The notes under the pieces: model-generated
What the model saw: only the letters and a program-made list of their open reading frames with translations
Told to the model about the DNA's origin: nothing
The model's database searches: none
Translations under genes and position numbers: made by a program
Assembly: GCA_020091685.1 (NCBI GenBank)
Contig: CM034605.1
Location: forward strand, 13,178,635 to 13,242,634
Source of the DNA: Lutjanus erythropterus
Lineage: Eukaryota; Chordata; Actinopteri; Lutjaniformes; Lutjanidae
DNA: 64,000 nucleotides
Direction: 5' to 3'
In this document: piece after piece, positions 13,138 to 22,704 of the stretch
How positions within the stretch are numbered: position 1 is the first letter of the stretch
Layout of the letters: each line of letters begins with the position of its first letter

Positions 13138-16100
13138 ACAGACATCACAAAGAGTTTTCCTGTTCTGGCTCACGTCTCTGACTTGAACACAGTTACTAAC
13201 TGCTGACACTGGAGCTCATACAGTCAGCTCATTAGGTTTCAGCTGCACAGGCCTCGTATTCACTGTCCGGCGGCTTGCATTCAAACTTAGACAAAAGAGG
13301 TCTTGCCCTTTATCTGATATTTTTTTGTTACTTCCCACTCAAGTGACATTCCAAAACGGGAGATTAAAAATGCCTGACATAATAGCTATTCTCAGCACAT
13401 TGTACTGCTCTGGCAGCCGGATTAGGAGTCGGGGGGAGGGGTATGGGGGAGAGACTGCATACAAAATAACCTTAGAACTACGGTGTGCTCATGAATGTTT
13501 AATACTTAAACTTATTAGGAAATCCCACTGTCTTACTTAAAAGGGTCAGTGATTTTACCCATGAAGCTCATGAAGTTTCCTCAGCCTGTGAAAGTAGTTT
13601 AATATCTTTTATAGCTCTGTGGGGAGCTGTCTAAAGTCTGAGAAAATAACTGATAATGTCACGAAACAACACTAAATCGCTCGAGTAACCTTTTAATCAG
13701 CCCTCTGTGATTTCTGGTCTTCACCATCTAATACAACTGCATCTACACTGTTTTAATTTACTACTAAAAACATCTTTGTCAGCTAGAGTATCTTCTCAAA
13801 GCCGTATTTTTTAGATGACACACATACCTAGCACTAATGCCGCTTTTCTAAATGTTGCATTTTCCTTTATCTGGCAATTAACAACAGAGAGCAAAAAGGA
13901 TGACATGCAACAAATTGAATTGGACCAGAAAGGTTTATGTGGTCAGTTTGTTAGACCACTAAGTCAAAGGGCTGCCCCAATACTTAAGTTTTTCCTTGGA
14001 AGACGTTATTTTCTATGGGGTACTTCACACTTTTCTATGGCCTAACCAGATAAATGAACTCTACACCACAAACAATGAGGTGGATAAAATTATTAAAGTT
14101 GATGTGGCTGAAAGCTCAAGAAAAAGCAAGTAAGTGGACACTGTGATATTGTCAAAGTTCTCTTTCAATTATCAGACATCAAGATTTAAAGGGATAGTTT
14201 TGATTATTTGCAGTGGGTTTGTATGAGGTGCTTGTCAATAGTCAGTGTATTGCCTACTATAAATGCTGATCACTGTGCATAGAATTCCTTTGCAGAAATC
14301 TGAACACTGGATAAAGCCAGGTCCAAAATCCTCGTTTCATTTTGTGGACATATTAGAGTCAAACATTCTTAGACAGGGAGTTTTGGATATCTCCTTTTTA
14401 TCACGCCATAAAATTGATAAAATAGTTTTAACAGTCATTAAAAAAATTATTTTTAAAATGTTTTTAGGAGTACGTACATACCAGACACAAATAGTCAGAG
14501 TGGAGTAAAATAAACACCTAAATGTGTATTTTGGATGTTTTTTTATCTTAAAATTTCACAACTGACCAGCGCATGTGTCTGGTCTCTTTTAGCGTGTGGT
14601 GGTGATGTAATGAAGTTTAACTTCATTACATCACCACAACAGTCTGCAGTGGCAGCGAACACATCCTTTGACCATTTAAAAAACACTCTCCTGTCTTTTT
14701 GCTTCACATCTGAGGCAAGTGTTGTTACTTAAGCGCCACTAGGACAGATACCTGTGCATTAACTCGTCTTGTTGAACTCTTCAAAAACAGCTCTGACACA
14801 CCGCTGCAGGTTGACAAAAAGTAAACTCAGTACTGTCAATCTCGTGTCTGCTCACCTCTTTTCATGCCGTGGTTACATTTGGTGCAGTCTGTGGGGCTGA
14901 AGGAGCACCCTCCTCTTGTGATGGCTGGAATCACACTGGTGTAGGAGGAGTAGCCGTTGATCCTGCAGGGCTCTCCGTAGCACGCCTCCACCGAGGTGCA
15001 GCAGTACACTGGGTGGGTAATCCCTGAGGGCTGCGGGCTGCCACTGGGGAGCAGCTTGGGTCTCTTGCCGCTTCTTGGGCATAAAGTGAGGGGCGAAATG
15101 GGAGATGGGGAGTTGTCCGGGTGGCTGAAGTGGACGTAGTAGCTGGGGAAGCAGGTGTACGTGTGCGGGCTGATGGTTATGGCTGCTGGGTGGGAGTGCG
15201 GGGACTGAAGATGGTGGTGATGATGATGATGGTGGTGATGGTGGTGGTGGAACACCTCGGACAGCGAACCATCCTCCGGTTCCTTGAAGGTCTTGTCGTC
15301 CAGGAAGAGGGCCAGTCTGTGACAGTACTCGACACACCTCTCCTGGGAGCAGCAGTAGCAGGAAGACAGCTCCGTCTCCACCTGCTCCTCTTTGATTGTT
15401 TTCAAGGAGAATCCCAGCGAGGAGCTACAGTGGAGTGTGTGTTTGAGACACTCTTCGCCTCCTGCTGTGGAGCCCTTCCACTCTGGATCCAGAGCCTCGC
15501 TTTTACACAAACTACAGCACTCCTGGATGGTCGATCCCAGTGGGGAATGATCCTCTGTACCCTGTTTCCTGTGCTTTAGTTGGTCCTCATGTTTGGGATG
15601 TGTTGTTCTTTTGGTCAGTGTTGTTTCCCCACCCCCTATCTTACCACTGATCTCATCCTGAGTCGTAGCTGCTGCTTCTCCTCCGCTCCCCGGCTTGGAC
15701 TCCGACTTCTTTTGCCGCTTGGTTCCATATGCAGCACTGGTGAGTTTGAGCAGTGTCGCAGCAGTGAGGCCGGCCTGACGCCGAGGCGTTGGCGCAAACA
15801 ATGCCAACCAGTCGATGTTCTGAGCCTCCGCTGATGACCGCCTCTGCTTTTTAGGTCTTTCTTTTGGGTCTGCTTTCCCTCCTGATGGAACCTTTTTGGT
15901 TTTATGACCTCTATGTTCAGTTTTAGCTAGACTATCATTGGCTTCTTCATTCGAAAGCCGTTTCTTTGCAAGATTTGATGTGAGAGACTCGTCTCTGAAG
16001 AGTAGCAAGCTGTTGACAGCCTCAGCATTAAGAGAGGCCATTCTCCGCCTGCGGGGCAACATGAGTAAGGCGTCGGATTGGTTGATTTTTGGTTCCAGTG

Positions 16101-16464
16101 CTTGCTGATTGGAAGTCTTCTCAAGTCCAGATTTGGTCCGTCTTCGAGTGGAGCTGGAGTGCAGCTTCTTTTTGACTTTAACACGGTTTTGTTTCCCAGT
16201 TTTTGGTTTGTCCTTTTCTTTTCTGACAACTCCCTTCTCTTCCAGACGGGTGAGCAGGACGCAGCAGTCCAGTGCCTCTCCATCACCCACCGCCAGCGTC
16301 TTCTTTCTGTGTCGATGTGATTCTTTCTTGTCCTTCTTTTTCTTTCCTTTCAACTCACGCTTTCTCTCTTTCCCTTTCTTTACTCCACCTCTTTTCTCTT
16401 TGCTTCCCTTCTCCTTCTGGGGCTTCCTGCATTTTGCAGGCTGGCTCTGCTGAGCTTTCGCCAT
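1931..16464 (-). CDS. bahd1: BAHD1, bromo-adjacent homology domain-containing protein 1 (six coding exons)
   Basis: Exons on the minus strand are 16464-14856, 8892-8483, 7629-7470, 7358-7279, 2482-2391 and 2123-1931. All junctions are GT-AG and phases agree, giving 847 codons plus stop against about 780 in human. The N-terminus (about residues 15-60) is Lys/Arg rich. Conserved family blocks follow: CVLLTRL (68-74), [14 protein letters not shown] (142-155), a second alanine/leucine motif (229-247), a 13-His run (406-418), and a Pro-rich stretch with CPIPTVPP and VPHVQTP. The C-terminal BAH domain starts near residue 690 and contains [20 protein letters not shown] (735-741) and the ending [15 protein letters not shown]. 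In mammals BAHD1 is a nuclear silencing scaffold that works with HP1, MBD1, SETDB1 and histone deacetylases, and its BAH domain reads H3K27me3. That the fish protein does the same is inference from strong similarity. Confidence 0.96.
2391..2482 (-). CDS. bahd1: BAHD1 coding exon 5 (BAH domain)
   Basis: The 92-bp exon has acceptor TTTCTGCAG|AATG and donor TGCCG|GTAAG. It encodes [20 protein letters not shown] followed by [10 protein letters not shown], which matches mammalian BAHD1 nearly residue for residue, and ends two bases into an Arg codon. It lies 4.8 kb from the previous exon. Confidence 0.95.
2483..7278 (-). other. BAHD1 intron between coding exons 4 and 5
   Basis: The 4.8-kb intron is A+T rich and contains no further coding exon. 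Two stretches read like old dispersed fish repeats: about 2564-3330 (starts AAAGGTACAGTTCAGGTTAT; includes GGAGCGCTTAGCTTCC) and about 5650-6055 (includes GGTGCTCCAGCAGAGAGTAC). The second end-type also resembles sequence at 10130 and 57175 (GTTTGGAGAGAGCGATATTT). The rest, including 3400-5600 and 6060-7240, shows nothing I can name. Confidence 0.5.
2564..3330. repeat. Dispersed repeat fragment (fish DNA-transposon-like)
   Basis: The left edge TTAAAGGTACAGTTCAGG resembles TAAAGGGATAGTT edges at 14189 and 57138 in this window. The inner part TCGGTTTGGAGAGG followed by CCCATCAGTAAAGGCTGTCTGATGG matches, with divergence, 57185-57260 (CCCATCAGAAATGGCTGCCTGATAG). So at least two related copies exist here. 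The family name is unknown to me. Confidence 0.45.
7279..7358 (-). CDS. bahd1: BAHD1 coding exon 4 (BAH domain, aromatic residues)
   Basis: This 80-bp exon has acceptor CTTCTTCAG|GAG and donor GTGAG|GTGAG. It encodes [18 protein letters not shown] and ends in phase 0. The W735 and Y737 of WYYRPEH line up with aromatic residues that, from published work on the human domain, form the cage for trimethyl-lysine. The exon end reads IHCE where human reads MHEPLQ, so the fish loop is two residues shorter if the donor is right. Confidence 0.94.
7470..7629 (-). CDS. bahd1: BAHD1 coding exon 3 (start of BAH domain)
   Basis: The acceptor is TGTTCGCAG|GAAG and the donor TCAG|GTAGG. The 160-bp exon encodes residues 674-726 and one base of Gly727. 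It contains [15 protein letters not shown] and [16 protein letters not shown], nearly identical to mammalian BAHD1, the first strands of the BAH fold. Only about 24 bp of ordinary intron separates its acceptor from a mobile repeat that fills the upstream intron. Confidence 0.96.
7653..8357. mobile_element. GGTTCT-rich non-autonomous element, copy A (in BAHD1 intron 2)
   Basis: This 705-bp stretch is made of degenerate repeats of about 60 bp alternating GGTTCT with AACCCTTGGAATATAAAAA. Its left part (CCAACAGGGTTCTTCCTGAAG) and internal repeats match, as the reverse complement, the element at 39034-39925. The right edge CTTTATTCCTGTGAGTGT mirrors that copy's edge. It occupies nearly all of the intron 7630-8482. 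It is probably an old DNA transposon derivative with internal tandem growth; family unnamed. Confidence 0.65.
8483..8892 (-). CDS. bahd1: BAHD1 coding exon 2
   Basis: The acceptor is CTTCCTCAG at 8893-8894 and upstream; the donor CAGTG|GTACGT is at 8482-8481. The 410-bp exon completes codon 537 (Asp) and ends in phase 0 at residue 673. Its product matches the mammalian Pro/Ser-rich segment: [30 protein letters not shown], a basic stretch, and TNGWQPVG leading into KEVFSV just before the BAH domain. Confidence 0.94.
9104..9164. repeat. (AC)n microsatellite
   Basis: About 30 uninterrupted AC units, in the intron just upstream of BAHD1 coding exon 2. Confidence 0.97.
9390..9441 (+). repeat. 3' tail of a fish non-LTR element (LINE or SINE)
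   Basis: The string CCCCCTGGGGATAAATAAAG followed by TATTTCTGATTCTGATG is the typical 3' end with short TTCTGA repeats seen in fish non-LTR elements. Only the tail is recognisable. Confidence 0.55.
9581..10126. mobile_element. Foldback MITE with long inverted arms
   Basis: The left arm (AGGGATAGTTCACTCAAAAA, ATTCAGTCATTATCTACTCACC, ATGAATGGTGACCAGTTT, CCTCCATACTGCTCATCTGG) recurs in reverse complement and reverse order on the right side up to about 10126 (for instance GATAATGACTGAAT near 10080, AACTGGTCACCATTCA near 10031, CCAGATGAGCAGTATGGAGG near 9967). The whole 546 bp therefore folds as a diverged palindrome. The edge type GGGATAGTTCACYCAAAAAT is a very common fish repeat. Confidence 0.75.
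10966..11030. repeat. hAT-like transposon end fragment
   Basis: CAGTGGTTTTCAAACTGGGA followed by TCTGGGGACCGACTGAGATC has the form of the common hAT/MITE terminus CAGTGGTTCTCAAACTGGGG. I could not find the other end. Confidence 0.4.
11532..11733. mobile_element. 202-bp palindromic hAT MITE, copy 1
   Basis: The element begins CAGGCATGTCTAAACTATTC and ends with the complement of CAGGCGTGTCCAAACTATTC, with arms of about 43 bp. It is flanked by a perfect 8-bp duplication AAGTAGAG (11524-11531 and 11734-11741), the hallmark of hAT insertion. The sequence is collinear with the copy at 58535-58738. It encodes nothing and must have been moved by a transposase supplied elsewhere. Confidence 0.9.
12490..12735. 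repeat. Dispersed fish repeat
   Basis: The stretch with GATTGGTCAAATTTGCAGAA, GTGATTGGACAAAATTGCA and CCTGGAGGGACTG then TTTGGGAACCCCTTT resembles a repeat I recognise from many fish genomes; the family assignment is not certain. Confidence 0.35.
13096..13136. repeat. (AC)n microsatellite
   Basis: About 20 AC units in the BAHD1 intron. Confidence 0.97.
14187..14590. repeat. Dispersed repeat fragment (AAAGGGATAGTTTTG edge)
   Basis: TTAAAGGGATAGTTTTGATT, GTGGGTTTGTATGAGGTGCT and ATAGTCAGTGTATTGCCTAC have the form of a very common fish repeat edge. The right edge is unclear; the palindrome at 14599 may belong to it. Confidence 0.4.
14599..14637. repeat. Perfect 39-bp palindrome (19-bp arms, 1-base centre)
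   Basis: GTGGTGATGTAATGAAGTT is followed by T and then its exact reverse complement. With one mismatch the arms extend to 22 bp. In the BAHD1 intron about 220 bp from the end of coding exon 1 in transcript sense. Confidence 0.93.
14856..16464 (-). CDS. bahd1: BAHD1 coding exon 1
   Basis: This 1609-bp exon encodes residues 1-536 and the first base of codon 537. I chose the ATG at 16462-16464 because it sits in a strong Kozak setting (GAGACCATGG) and because the frame upstream reaches a TGA at 16510-16512 with no other ATG between; the in-frame GTG at 16486-16488 is unlikely to initiate. It carries the basic N-terminus, the LLTRL and ASLNAEA blocks shared with mammalian BAHD1, and the poly-His run. 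The donor is AAGAG|GTGAG at 14855-14854 and leaves phase 1. Confidence 0.95.
15211..15249 (-). repeat. bahd1: Poly-His codon run in BAHD1
   Basis: Thirteen consecutive CAC/CAT codons encode His406-418, followed by LQSPHSHP. The codons are mixed, so the run is not a pure trinucleotide repeat. Confidence 0.97.
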
Positions 16465-16569
16465 GGTCTCAGTGTCCTCTTCATCCACAGGGTCCTTCGA
16501 TGGTGGGTTTCAGCTCAGAGAGACCCTTCAGTGAGCATCATCATGGATCATCAGCTGGGTCCATACACT
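16465..16569 (-). other. bahd1: BAHD1 5' UTR part of first coding exon, with two short upstream ORFs
   Basis: A good acceptor (polypyrimidine tract then CCCTCACAG at 16570-16571) suggests the first coding exon starts at 16569, so a non-coding exon lies further upstream. The 105-bp leader holds two overlapping short upstream ORFs, 16564-16541 (7 codons plus TGA) and 16544-16515 (9 codons plus TGA), both ending before the main ATG. Confidence 0.6.
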
Positions 16570-19500
16570 CTGTGAGGGAGACACAGATCAGACATTTAAC
16601 TTTAAAGCTTTACACCACACACAGACGTCAATCCTGTAGAGACTGAGAGCGACTTCATGTAACAGGCATCATCTTTTGATGCATTATTTAAGAACAGGTT
16701 TTACTTAGTTTGTTGTCAATGTCCAGGTCTCCAGAGAATATGACCACTTAGACAACATTTCTATCTAACATGCAAACCACACTGCACACAGGATGGAGGA
16801 GAAACTGAGATAAAGAACACATTATGTTGTGTTATGTTTAAGCTGGAGGCATATAAGATAAACTGCTATTGCATAAATCAGATATGTTCCTGATACATTG
16901 GTAATCGATTCATAATTGACTTCATAATTTAATGCAGTAAATCAGTAAATAAAGAAATTATTCATTTGATCTGAGATATAACTGGTAAAAACTAACACAG
17001 GCAACTGAAATGTTGACGCTGCATATGCATTAGTTCAGTGCAAGGGCATAGGTTTTGTTTCAAAAGTGGGGGGATACATATGCCTAATTCCACTCCAGCC
17101 CCCTTCCCACTGTCACTCCATTTGCACATTCACGAGGAGGATCCGCCGAGTGTCAATCCAAACCAGTTAGCCTTAAGGGTGAGTGGGCTATAAAACCATC
17201 GAACAGTGAGTCTGTGTCGATGCAGGCTCACAAACCACACTTCCCTCAGGTGCAGCACCTCTTTTGTGTCTGGCATGGAGAAAACGCCACACACTAACAA
17301 ATGTTGGCTCAGTGTGGTTATTTCCAAAGGATAAGTAATAAGTTGGTTTACATCAGACAGACATTTGATAGACTACTTTCGTGCACAGATGACAGAATTT
17401 AGAGGTTACAGTACATTTTGAACCGAACGTGCCATTGTGACTGTTTAATTATTGTTCTGAAGAAATAAAAATGAAAGAACAGATTAAATTTGGCTTGATT
17501 GCTGTGGACTCTGGACCTCCTCATATTAAGAATGTCAAATGAAAAAGTAAATTTTTATCTATTTAATTAATACTGTTTTCTCTAACAAGTGTGGAGGGGC
17601 CAGACTGGAGTTGGGTCATTTACACTGAAGTCGGGGGTCAGGGGATCCTCCGCCAGAAACACTGAATTTTCCCGGATTCTGGTGATTTTTTTTTTTTAAT
17701 TCATGGGGGAAATGTCTTTAAAACTTTAAAGTAAAGGACGTAAGGAGTAAAGTAAATATTTATTCTCCTGGAAATCAACATCTAACATGTATTATTTAAT
17801 AATGTCGTATGAATTATGGGCGACATATAAATTCTGAATTCAAATTTTAAAAAAAAGTCCTCATATTGGACCTCCTCCTACTTTTCCCCATTTGCCTCTG
17901 CCATGGTTATTACCATGCATAGTTGTTTCTTCTTCTAGCAACTGTGTCTTTTGAGGTTATAAACTGCCACCAATCACTTCACCGGAGGCATTGTTGCATC
18001 TATGAGTCCCATTCTAACAGTTCATCAAAATAAAAGTCTCTGCTACTTTCATGCTTTCACTGGTGGGGACAAATGCACGTGTGCTAAATACTGAGAAGGA
18101 CGTCTCCTCTGTCCCCCGCCTGAACTCTACACCTGCAGTTCAGAGATAAGCAGATTAGGTGTATTTAAAATACATATTTAATTACTTTTGAGTATTTTGT
18201 AATAATTTGTAACAAAACACCTTAAGAGATTTTATTTCTGTAATTGAAATATTTAAAATACATCACTAAATTGTCATTTTATTCTCAAATGAGACACATT
18301 TTTATCTCCAGGCTTAAACTGTAGAAAAATACTGTACTGTAAATACTGTAGTCTAATCACAGTCTTTGGCTAAATGTAGGTGAATTATGTGACACGGCTG
18401 ATCACACAGATGACAAATATGGCTGTTTTCCTGGTGAGGACAGGCTGAAACTACCCAGCATGCTCCCCTGAATATGCAGCCTCCACTATTCCATACCAGT
18501 ATTTTGTATTTTATTTAAATAAATTTAATGAGCATATATTTGTAATATGTAACAAGGTTTTTTTCTTGATGTATCTGTTCCCGTCGCTGGTAGCACCACT
18601 ACAACAGATTTCATTAAGGGACTTTGTACAATCAAACGCGAGTGGCCGTCTCAGAAGGCTCTGCTATATTGCATTCAAAGTCGTGTTGACGTCTGAACCC
18701 AAAGCAAAAGGCATGAAAAGAGACTTTCAAAGAATTTCAAGGACTTAAAAACCTCATGACAACTTTTAAAATGTCTTTTGTTTCATGTTGATGCTGAGCA
18801 TTTTTATTACATTCATTCATCAACATAGTTCTCACTGTGTGAATAAGGCGAGGATGCATCAGAGAAACAAGTCGTGCTTAAACAATAAACACCTGTTTTA
18901 AAGAACTGACCTGTGTCTGTGTTGTTGTTAAGAGATCTTCTGTACATGGATCTTCTTGCTCTTTTTACACTTTGATCATGATATATTAATTAAGTGTTCT
19001 GTAGCTGTTTTCATTTAGGATGGCAGCCAAATAATTAGAAACAAAAGACAAGCCTTTTTGCCCTTTGTATCAATAATGCCCATTTTCAGCTCCTTGAACC
19101 CATGTTGAAGCACATTAATAACTCCCACGATCCACCAGGAGCCCAACATTACAGCATTCACCCACTCACTGGTACGACAGAGAAGCACAGCACAGAAACA
19201 GATGAGGCATTTAAGGTGATGTATTCAATGTTTGATATGATGGATGCTTTTAGAAGTGATCTGTAATTCATAATTCTGCACTGATTTAATTTTAGTAGCT
19301 GCAGCCTGTAGCAGATCTTTGTAAGTAGTACTAAGGCTTACCAAAGAGTACATAATTAGATTAAACACGAATAGACAGCAAAGACTGTTTTACCTTGATG
19401 GACTCCATGTTTCAATTTCTACAAGGTCAAAGGGGCAGCAAACTCTTTAAATCACAGTGAGGTATGAAAAGTAAGAATTCTTCAACATTTGGAGACACAA

Positions 19501-20066
19501 AGAGAGATTGATCAAATGACTCATCATGAATTGATCCTTATTTTACCAAAACTGGTGGCAGAATCACTCGTCACACAATAGCCTCTTCAGTTTCCATGTC
19601 AACAGGCTGCTACAGACAGAGTACATCAAAGCATCTCCAGCACCTTTATAGTACAACATGCATAATAAGCTTTATGATCCTCTGCCTTTCACACGAGTCT
19701 TCCTGCTCTATCAGCACACACAAAAAAACACCTCACTTAGGAAAAACCTTTAAAATTCCTGATGATTCAACCGCCACTGACCTTTATGCATTGACACTCT
19801 GTCTGTGTGCAGCATAAAGAGATGGATCATCCTTCTTGCTGCAGCCCTGAAACACAATTAGGCCACTTGACCTCCAAGAACTAAGTCAACATGAGTCTTT
19901 TTTTTTTTTTTTTTATCATATTAGCAACTCTTGAGCCAGAAAACCATTGAGCTTTCACCATCACTCTCACCATCAGGAATAATTTAGTCTGAATCTCAGT
20001 CTCCATTGATCATTAACACATATTTGAAAAACAACTGAGTCTTTAACAAGCTGCTGGACATGTAAC

Positions 20067-20802
20067 GTAACACTTCACTAAAAAGGGTGTGCGTAAGACC
20101 GTCATCAACCAAGGATTCTTTATGAAAGTTTATGACTGTTGTCATTAAGCATCATTTTGGCATCACCTTGACATTAATCAAGCCAATAATATACTTATTA
20201 TGACGACTTCACATTAGCCAAGACAATATAACCGGCAATGTTTTTGTCATGACAACTTGAGATGAGTAGACGAATCTGTTAATAACATCTTTATAACAAG
20301 TCTAAACAGTACCACTTTACTTGATGTCCAGGAAATTATTCATGACACTATTATTAAAGCATTTGACAGTGTAATAAAACTTAATGACATCTTTAAGTCT
20401 AAATGGTACCAGTTTAGTTTAGGTCAAGGAAAATATTAATAACACACTTATAATCGTTTCATGACGGCCAGTGTCAAAACCAACCACATATGACAGTGTA
20501 GTGTAATGTTAAAACATAAAGCTTGACAGTTTCTTTAAGTCTGATAATGTCAAGTTGTCATAACGAAGACATTATTGGCTTGATTAATGTCAAGTTGTCA
20601 CGACATACAGTTTCGTCTTACTTAATGTCAAGCTGTCATAACAAAGAGATGATATCAATTTTGTATTAAAAATTATATAACTGACTGAATGAGACTTAAT
20701 GTCATAACCATTCATAAAGACTCCATGTTCATGAGAGGTGTCATGACATGGTTATGACAGAGTTATGACAGTCTTATGCACAGCACTACAAATAAGTGTT
20801 AC
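20067..20802. mobile_element. 736-bp palindromic MITE
   Basis: The left edge GTAACACTTCACTAAAAAGG then GTGCGTAAGACCGTCAT pairs with the right edge, whose complement reads GTAACACTTATTTGTAGTGC then GTGCATAAGACTGTCAT. Internally TGTCAAGTTGTCATAACGAA and neighbours recur in both orientations, so most of the element is foldback. No coding capacity. Edges are approximate to a few bases and no clear target duplication was found. Confidence 0.7.
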
Positions 20803-21008
20803 CTTTCTACTGAGGCAAATTTGGTGCTGCGTTTAAGGTCAATACAGAAAAAGGTCCTTACACTGCCTTCAGTCTGTTAGTTTTGTTTGTGTCATTGTGT
20901 CAAATAAAACCACATCCTTAAGAACAACAACTTTGCTTATCATAGCTCTAAGTTTTTAAGAGTGACATAAAAGCAATAACAAAAGATATGGAAAAAATGA
21001 TTCCTGCT

Positions 21009-21440
21009 TCTATTAAAATTGATTACTGCAGTGGACTTCTGACAGGAACATCAGGCACCTGCAAATTATTCAAAGTCCAGCCAGAAGGACAGCCCACATC
21101 AACCCCAGCCCTTTAGTCTCTTCACTGGTTGCCAGTAAGCCACAGAACTGATGTTTAAAATCTTATTACTTATTTATAAATCTCTACATGGAGTCGGCCC
21201 TAAATATATAGCTGATATGCTTGAGCAGTATAACCCTGCAAGATGTCTCAGATCACTGGGGAGTGGACTGCTAGTTGTGCCCAGGGCGAAATCTAAACAA
21301 GGAGAAGCGGCTTTTAGTCATTATGCAGCACAATACTGGAACCAGCTGCCTGATGGTCTTATGAATGTCCTGACCGCTGCAGCTTTTAAATCCAGACTTA
21401 TTGCACCAAATTGCCTTTAACTAAATATTTCTAAAACCCA
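21009..21440 (+). mobile_element. LINE reverse-transcriptase 3' remnant
   Basis: The reading frame at 21151-21420 encodes FKILLLIYKSLHGVGPKYIA, ARCLRSLGSGLLVVPRAKSK and AAQYWNQLPDGL. This is the typical C-terminal end of fish Rex/L2-type non-LTR polymerases (FKILLLVYKAL..., P.YL.DLL..., RSLRS...LLVVPR..., AP.LWNSLP). Upstream, in another frame, IDYCSGLLTG and SLHWLPV-like sequence continue the similarity, so the copy has frame breaks. It is a dead 5'-truncated copy. Confidence 0.85.
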
Positions 21441-21848
21441 TGACCTTGTAATTAGCTAGGTGCAGAGATGTGACAATATATCTTATATCTTTTTTTTTTT
21501 TTTTTTTGACATCAACAAATGACATCCCAACTTCACGTAAAAACACACTTCATCTGCAACCTCACTCTGATCTACATGAGTTTATATCGAGTCAAATTCC
21601 AGGACCTTTTTCTTTTTGAATATCACATCAGGACAAAAATGACTCCATACAATATTTCCAGTATTGACAATAACAGACTAGAGATGCTCTTTTATGCTGA
21701 TTGTAAATGATGTTTATGACCTCACTGTTTTCTTTATAGGAATCAAAGTGCATCACATCATGTTTAAATGTCATTATAGTGCACGCTGTCCTGTTTTTAA
21801 AGTGAGCCACTTATAGCTGCAGCTGGAGGAGCAGTCAAGACTAGTTTA

Positions 21849-21874
21849 TGTGTGTGTGTGTGTGTGTGTGTGTG
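21849..21874. repeat. (TG)n microsatellite
   Basis: Thirteen uninterrupted TG units. Confidence 0.95.
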
Positions 21875-22417
21875 CGAATGCAGTAAGCGGTATTTGCTTT
21901 GAATACATACAATACAGCTTATTTTTGTTTGCCAAAAGACAATTTTTGTTTCCTTCCTCACAGTATGATATTATACATCATAAAACGTCAGTTCCTCTTG
22001 TAGTCAAGTAACCTGCGTCAGAAAAAGAACAGTGACGCAAATTCTGCTAAAACCGTTTCAGCACTGCATGACATATTACACACTCGAGTATTTACACGGC
22101 TTCATCTCATCACCAAGTGTGCAACAAATCTGCGACTCATTCATTCTGACGGCTTGCTATCGTGTAACACCTAATGCAGGACTGGAAAACCAAAAGTGTG
22201 GCTCGTGACAGTGTGCAGACAGCATGAGGAGGGTTTTTTTTCTGTCACTAATGATGTTCAAATCTGCCAGAGATCTACACTAAAACCTGAACATACCCTG
22301 ACTCTTGCAGTGATGGAAAGAATACAGAAAGTCAGTGCTCAAATAGAAGTACTTCAACATTACTGAATTATTACTCAGACTACTGGTATTCTGCTCAAAA
22401 AATACACAGAGTATTAT

Positions 22418-22704
22418 GCTGTGTTTCCACTGCAAGGACTTCCACAGCGATCAGGAGCCTTTGGTAAGAACCCCACCACAGTGACCAGGGTATAAATTAG
22501 TTAAAGTTCTTGTCTGGTGTGTCCTGCACTTTCTATGAGGTCATGGATGTCATTTTTTTCATGTCAGCGGACTAATTTGCCTAATTTTTGTGGGTCTTCA
22601 GACCACAGTGGAAAATCAGAAAACAACTGGCTGAAGGAACGTTTTAGTTCCTTGAAGAGTAGTTCCAGGGACTAGAAGTTTCAGTTACTTTGAGTGGAAA
22701 CAGC
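22418..22704. mobile_element. 287-bp MITE (GCTGTGTTTCCACT ends)
   Basis: It begins GCTGTGTTTCCACTGCAAGG and ends TTTGAGTGGAAACAGC, with internal mirrored segments ACTTCCACAGCGATCAGGAG and TTCCAGGGACTAGAAGTTTC. The terminal inverted repeats differ by a 2-base gap. No clear target duplication. Confidence 0.55.

Larger units (their letters stand above)
8893..14855 (-). other. BAHD1 intron between coding exons 1 and 2
   Basis: This 6-kb intron carries no extra coding exon. It holds a (CA)n tract at 9104-9164, a LINE/SINE-like 3' tail at about 9390-9440 (GGGGATAAATAAAGTATTTC), a foldback element at 9581-10126, a hAT-like end at about 10966, a 202-bp MITE at 11532-11733, a dispersed repeat at about 12490-12735, a (CA)n tract at 13096-13136, a fish repeat at about 14187-14590 and a perfect palindrome at 14599-14637. 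Confidence 0.7.

Noticed and set aside
14599-14637. Palindrome as a pre-microRNA
   Set aside because: The loop is a single base and the stem only 19-22 bp, unlike a Dicer substrate.
16486-16488. GTG as an alternative BAHD1 start codon, adding eight residues
   Set aside because: Vertebrates rarely use GTG, and the ATG at 16464 has a strong Kozak context with an in-frame stop upstream.
15121-16646. Several open frames on the plus strand and in other minus frames over BAHD1 coding exon 1
   Set aside because: They are shadows of the BAHD1 frame, favoured by its Lys/Arg-rich and His-rich codons; their products resemble nothing.
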